The notes beneath the pieces were generated by a model. It made no database searches, was not told the DNA's origin, and saw nothing but the letters and a program-made list of their open reading frames with translations. This document shows, in pieces, positions 61,131-64,000 of a DNA stretch of 64,000 nt; the first letter of the stretch is position 1, and every line of letters starts with the position of its first letter. The position numbers and the translations under genes were made by a program. This DNA comes from Microbacterium sp. BR1 (GTDB lineage Bacteria; Actinomycetota; Actinomycetes; Actinomycetales; Microbacteriaceae), in the NCBI RefSeq assembly GCF_002812725.1, contig NZ_NMUN01000007.1:1-64000 (forward strand), written 5' to 3'.

Positions 61131-61157
61131 GGTGTCTCGCTTTCCTCACTCGAAAGC

Positions 61158-61173
61158 ATAGACCTCCATCTAT
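61158..61173. promoter_or_regulatory. Candidate ArsR operator upstream of pstS
   Basis: ATAGACCTCCATCTAT: inverted arms ATAGA and TCTAT with a 6-nt spacer, 28 bp upstream of the pstS start. The same arms recur at 62087-62102. Confidence 0.7.
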
Positions 61174-61200
61174 CAATACGAAAGACCGAGAGATGAACGA

Positions 61201-62088
61201 TCAGGTGGGCGTAAGCTCACCCAGCAGTTCTCGCACGCGCGCTTCGATGTCATCACGGATGCCCCGCACCGTTTCGAGCGACTTGCCGAGCGGGTCCTCG
61301 AGGTCCCAATCGAGATACCGTCGGCCGGGATACACGGGGCACGCGTCCCCGCAGCCCATGGTCACGACGACATCGGCGGCACGCACCGCTTCGTCCGTGA
61401 GCGGTTTCGGGAATTCGCCCCCGAGAGAGACGCCGATCTCGTCGAGGGCGGTGACGACGGTGGTGCGCACGGCACCCGCGGGCGCGGAGCCCGCTGTGCG
61501 AACCATCACCCGGTCGCCCGCGAGTTGTCGGAGGATCCCGGCCGCGAGCTGGGATCGCCCCGCGTTCTCGACGCAGACGAACAGGACCTCCGGCACGGCA
61601 CCGCGAGGTGCGCTCGATCGAACCAGGGCATCCAGGCGCCCCGTCGCGAACGCCGCGGTGCGGGACCCGATCAGCGTCGTGGGATTGTTCGCCGACATCA
61701 GGTCGTGGCTCTCGGTCACGTAGCGCTCGATCGTTTCGCGGCTGAACGTGCCGCGATAACGCTCGGTGAGACGGTCGACGATCCGGGGCAGATCCAGCTC
61801 GACGCGTGGCGCCGAGGCGTCCTCACCCAGGAGGGCATCGACACGATCCGCGTTACGGGGATCGAGGGAGTACCAGACCCGGCGCCCCTCGGGCTGGCGC
61901 ACGACGATTCCCCGGGCGGTCAATTCCTTCATGTGATGACTGACCGTCGGCTGGCGCAACCCGAGCGTGTCCGCAAGGCGGCCGACCAGGGCCCGCCCGT
62001 CCGGCGACTCGCGGATCAGCCGCACGATCCGGGCGCGCGTGGGGTCGCCGAGAATCGTCCACTCCCCGGAAGTCTCGGACGCACTCAT
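61201..62088 (-). CDS. ArsR-ArsC fusion: arsenic repressor joined to arsenate reductase
   Basis: The start is ATG 62088 (MSASETSGEWTILG). The 295-residue product has an ArsR winged helix (residues about 1-95; TLGLRQPTVSHHMKELTARGIVV ... WYSLDP), then a helical segment of about 50 residues typical of actinobacterial ArsC (IVDRLTERYRGTFSRETIERYV) and an LMW-PTP-type reductase with FVCVENAGRSQLAAGIL, VRTAGSAP, DVVVTMGCGDACPVYPG. The catalytic Cys and Arg of C-x5-R are present. It would sense arsenic and reduce arsenate in one chain. It heads the operon pstS-FAD-arsC. Confidence 0.88.
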   Translation of the reverse strand: MSASETSGEWTILGDPTRARIVRLIRESPDGRALVGRLADTLGLRQPTVSHHMKELTARGIVVRQPEGRRVWYSLDPRNADRVDALLGEDASAPRVELDLPRIVDRLTERYRGTFSRETIERYVTESHDLMSANNPTTLIGSRTAAFATGRLDALVRSSAPRGAVPEVLFVCVENAGRSQLAAGILRQLAGDRVMVRTAGSAPAGAVRTTVVTALDEIGVSLGGEFPKPLTDEAVRAADVVVTMGCGDACPVYPGRRYLDWDLEDPLGKSLETVRGIRDDIEARVRELLGELTPT

Positions 62089-62102
62089 AGATACAAGTCT
62101 AT
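62087..62102. promoter_or_regulatory. Candidate ArsR operator overlapping the arsR-arsC start
   Basis: ATAGATACAAGTCTAT: same inverted arms ATAGA/TCTAT and 6-nt spacer as the site at 61158-61173. It covers the first two bases of the fusion gene start codon, so binding would block transcription or translation start. Confidence 0.7.
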
Positions 62103-62129
62103 GCGCGGCCATCCCGGGGGGACGGATGT

Positions 62130-62513
62130 CTACCGTGGGACCTCGAGCGACGCCAGCTGATCGAGGAACTCCTCGGCCATCGCGACCTGCTCGACGAGCC
62201 TTCGGCGTCGATCCTCGGCGGCCTCTCGGATCGCGCGGATCGTCGCGAGATGTTCCGCCGATGCGGGATCCCGAGCGAGCTCGTCGAACGCCGCCAGCAC
62301 CGTACGCATCTCGTCGAGCGAATAGCCGAGCGGCTTCATCCGGCGCACGAGCATGATGCGCGAGACATCCTCTTCCGCGTACAGGCGAAAGCCACCCTCG
62401 GTGCGACCGGACGGCACGATCAGGCCGATCTCGTCGTAGTGACGCAGCGTCCGCAGCGACAACGACGTGCGCTCGGCGACCTCGCCGATGTGCATGGGCC
62501 CTGGGTTACTCAC
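62130..62513 (-). CDS. MerR-family transcriptional regulator
   Basis: GTG 62513 follows GAGGAGCGAC and gives a 127-residue protein; MHIGEVAER is the usual start motif a few residues in. HTH and wing are HIGEVAERTSLSLRTLRHYDEIGLIVPSGRTEGGFRLYAEEDV, followed by the dimerisation helix and a short coiled coil. No metal-binding cysteines are seen, so the effector is unlikely to be a thiophilic metal. It is divergent from the SulP gene. Confidence 0.9.
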   Translation of the reverse strand: MSNPGPMHIGEVAERTSLSLRTLRHYDEIGLIVPSGRTEGGFRLYAEEDVSRIMLVRRMKPLGYSLDEMRTVLAAFDELARDPASAEHLATIRAIREAAEDRRRRLVEQVAMAEEFLDQLASLEVPR

Positions 62514-62544
62514 GTCGCTCCTCGGAAGCTCGCTCGCGGTCAAA

Positions 62545-62560
62545 CCTTACGTTACGGTAG
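62545..62560. promoter_or_regulatory. Candidate MerR operator
   Basis: CCTTACGTTACGGTAG is an imperfect dyad (TTACGT / ACGGTA) in the divergent gap 62514-62674, resembling the CTTTACGTTACGGTA-type spacers of actinobacterial MerR promoters. On the - strand TTGACC lies 5' of it as a -35 candidate for merR. Confidence 0.55.
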
Positions 62561-62674
62561 AGTTTGGCCAGTGGCGCATCTTCGGCGCCCTCCCCATCTT
62601 CCCAGGACGGCATCGCCGGCCCCGGCGCATCGGCGCCCTCGACCCACACCGCCCCCTCCCCCGTCAGGAGCGCC

Positions 62675-64000
62675 ATGACCGACGTCATCCCCGTCCAGGA
62701 CCCGAAGTCCCGCTATCGCATCGAGCCGACGGTCATGCAGGCACTCCGGAGCCCCCGACTGTTGACCCGCGAGGTGCTCGCCGGGCTCGTCGTCGCGATC
62801 GCACTGATCCCCGAGGCGATCGCGTTCTCGATCATCGCGGGCGTCGATCCGCGCCTCGGCCTGTTCTCGTCGTTCATCATGGCCGTCGCGATCGCGTTCC
62901 TCGGCGGCCGACCCGCCATGATCACGGCCGCGACCGGCGCGATCGCCCTCGTGATAGCACCCGTGGCGCGCGAGTACGGCATGGACTACTTCATCGCCAC
63001 GGTGCTGCTCGGCGGCGCGATCCAGATCGTGCTCGCGGCGCTCGGAGTCGCGAAACTCATGCGCTTCATCCCCCGCTCGGTGATGGTCGGGTTCGTGAAC
63101 GCCCTCGCGATCCTGATCTTCGTGTCCCAGTTTCCGCAGCTGATCGACGTCCCCTGGCTCGTCTACCCCCTCGTCGTGATCGGGCTGCTGATCATGTACC
63201 TGATGCCTCGCCTCACGAAGGTCGTCCCCGCGCCGCTGATCGCCATCGTCCTGCTCACCGCGGCAGCCGTCGTGTTCGGCCTGAGCGTTCCCACCGTCGG
63301 CGACCAGGGCGAACTCCCCCGCAGCCTTCCCGAGCTGTTCATCCCGAACGTGCCGCTGAACGTCGAGACGCTCTCGATCATCGCCCCCTACGCGGCCGCG
63401 ATGGCGATCGTCGGCCTGCTCGAGTCGCTCATGACCGCCAAGCTCGTCGACGAGATCACCGACACCCACTCGCGCAAGACCCGCGAGGCCTTCGGCCAGG
63501 GCGCCGCCAACATCCTCTCCGGCGCTTTCGGCGGCATGGGCGGTTGCGCGATGATCGGCCAGACCATGATCAACGTCAAGGCATCCGGGGCGCGCACACG
63601 CATCTCGACGTTCCTCGCCGGTGTCTTCCTGCTCATCCTCGTCCTCGCGCTCGGCGACGTGGTCGCCGTCATTCCGATGGCGGCGCTCGTTGCCGTGATG
63701 ATCGTCGTCTCGGTGGCGACCTTCGACTGGCACAGCGTGCGCCCGTCGACGCTCAAGCGCCTGCCGAAGAGCGAGACCGCCGTCATGCTCATCACGGTCG
63801 CGATCACGGTATGGACCCACAACCTCGCGATCGGGGTCGGGGCCGGCGTACTGGCGGCGATGGTGCTGTTCGCCCGCCGTGTCGCGCACTTCGTGTCCGT
63901 CACCCGTGCGACCGACCGCGAGGCATCCGTCCCCACCGTTCGCTACACGGTCGACGGCGAGCTGTTCTTCGCGTCGAGCAACGACCTCACGACGCAGTTC
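62675..64000 (+). CDS. SulP-family anion transporter, 3' end outside window
   Basis: ATG 62675 after GTCAGGAGCGCC opens a frame of 442 codons to the window edge without a stop. The product has about ten membrane helices with EVLAGLVVAIALIPEAIAFSIIAG (the SulP signature near TM1), GRPAMITAATGAIALV, and GMGGCAMIGQTMINV. The visible end, VRYTVDGELFFASSNDLTTQF, is the beginning of a STAS domain. SulP proteins import sulfate, bicarbonate or other anions; substrate not evident. It is divergent from the MerR gene, which may control it. Confidence 0.92.
   Translation, partial: MTDVIPVQDPKSRYRIEPTVMQALRSPRLLTREVLAGLVVAIALIPEAIAFSIIAGVDPRLGLFSSFIMAVAIAFLGGRPAMITAATGAIALVIAPVAREYGMDYFIATVLLGGAIQIVLAALGVAKLMRFIPRSVMVGFVNALAILIFVSQFPQLIDVPWLVYPLVVIGLLIMYLMPRLTKVVPAPLIAIVLLTAAAVVFGLSVPTVGDQGELPRSLPELFIPNVPLNVETLSIIAPYAAAMAIVGLLESLMTAKLVDEITDTHSRKTREAFGQGAANILSGAFGGMGGCAMIGQTMINVKASGARTRISTFLAGVFLLILVLALGDVVAVIPMAALVAVMIVVSVATFDWHSVRPSTLKRLPKSETAVMLITVAITVWTHNLAIGVGAGVLAAMVLFARRVAHFVSVTRATDREASVPTVRYTVDGELFFASSNDLTTQF

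Noticed and set aside
62552-63889. 445-residue - strand open frame opposite the SulP gene
   Set aside because: Antisense shadow rich in Asp/His/Arg/Gly; the + strand frame is a clear SulP transporter.

Overview
The window is high-GC DNA from an actinobacterium, most likely a Microbacterium or close Microbacteriaceae relative. This rests on protein character: a PASTA-type bifunctional PBP, an actinobacterial SRP RNA, mycobacterial-type metal sensors (CsoR, CmtR- and KmtR-like), an actinobacterial ArsR-ArsC protein and the codon bias. The species call is inference. The window has three parts.

(1) Positions 1-13.95 kb are the right part of a siphovirus-type prophage. On the + strand lie the 3' part of the tape-measure gene, distal and minor tail genes (one frameshifted), an S74-chaperone tail fibre, further tail genes, an M23 endopeptidase/lysin, a holin-like gene, and a 1029-aa tail protein with an intact GH16 glycanase motif and 14 tandem ~20-aa repeats. 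A strong hairpin terminator ends this late operon. Facing it on the - strand are a lipoprotein, an anchored coiled-coil protein, a tRNA-Lys(UUU), a tyrosine integrase and a small zinc-finger protein. The segment ends at a tRNA 3'-half attachment sequence (13913-13954).

(2) Positions 13.93-28.20 kb are a second integrated element of about 14.2 kb, bounded by 29-bp perfect direct repeats of the same tRNA 3' end (13926-13954 and 28172-28200). It carries its own integrase, an unknown HTH protein and a MobF-type relaxase/helicase, but no coupling protein or mating-pair genes, so it looks mobilizable rather than self-transmissible. Its cargo is a metal island: a KmtR-like sensor with a His-rich CDF exporter, a CmtR-like sensor with a second CDF-like transporter, then CsoR, CopZ and a CPH-type CopB ATPase, followed by convergent copper-associated genes (propeller lipoprotein, DUF305 lipoprotein, DUF6153-like membrane protein). 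An IS481-family element with a perfect 15-bp target duplication sits near its right end. Prophage and island thus appear stacked in tandem at one tRNA locus.

(3) Positions 28.2-64 kb are chromosomal core: a polar amino acid ABC transporter; RidA and DUF4177; PBP and metallophosphoesterase; tRNA-Pro(CGG); a HAD phosphatase; a DUF1295 protein; galE, tdk, mqo; lysC and asd; dnaX and recR; a GH65 phosphorylase with its phosphoglucomutase; pta and ackA; the SRP RNA gene; a MoxR/DUF58/transglutaminase operon; and tRNA-Ser(GGA). It ends with an arsenic/phosphate cluster (ArsR-ArsC fusion, PstS-like protein, CoADR-like flavoprotein, ArsC), in which two promoters share an identical-arm 16-bp palindrome, and a MerR regulator divergent from a SulP transporter cut off by the window end.

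The most unusual items are the tandem occupation of one tRNA by two unrelated elements, the GH16-plus-repeat tail protein, the shared palindrome of the efflux-less arsenic cluster, and the out-of-frame zinc-ribbon coding tail after the first CDF gene.
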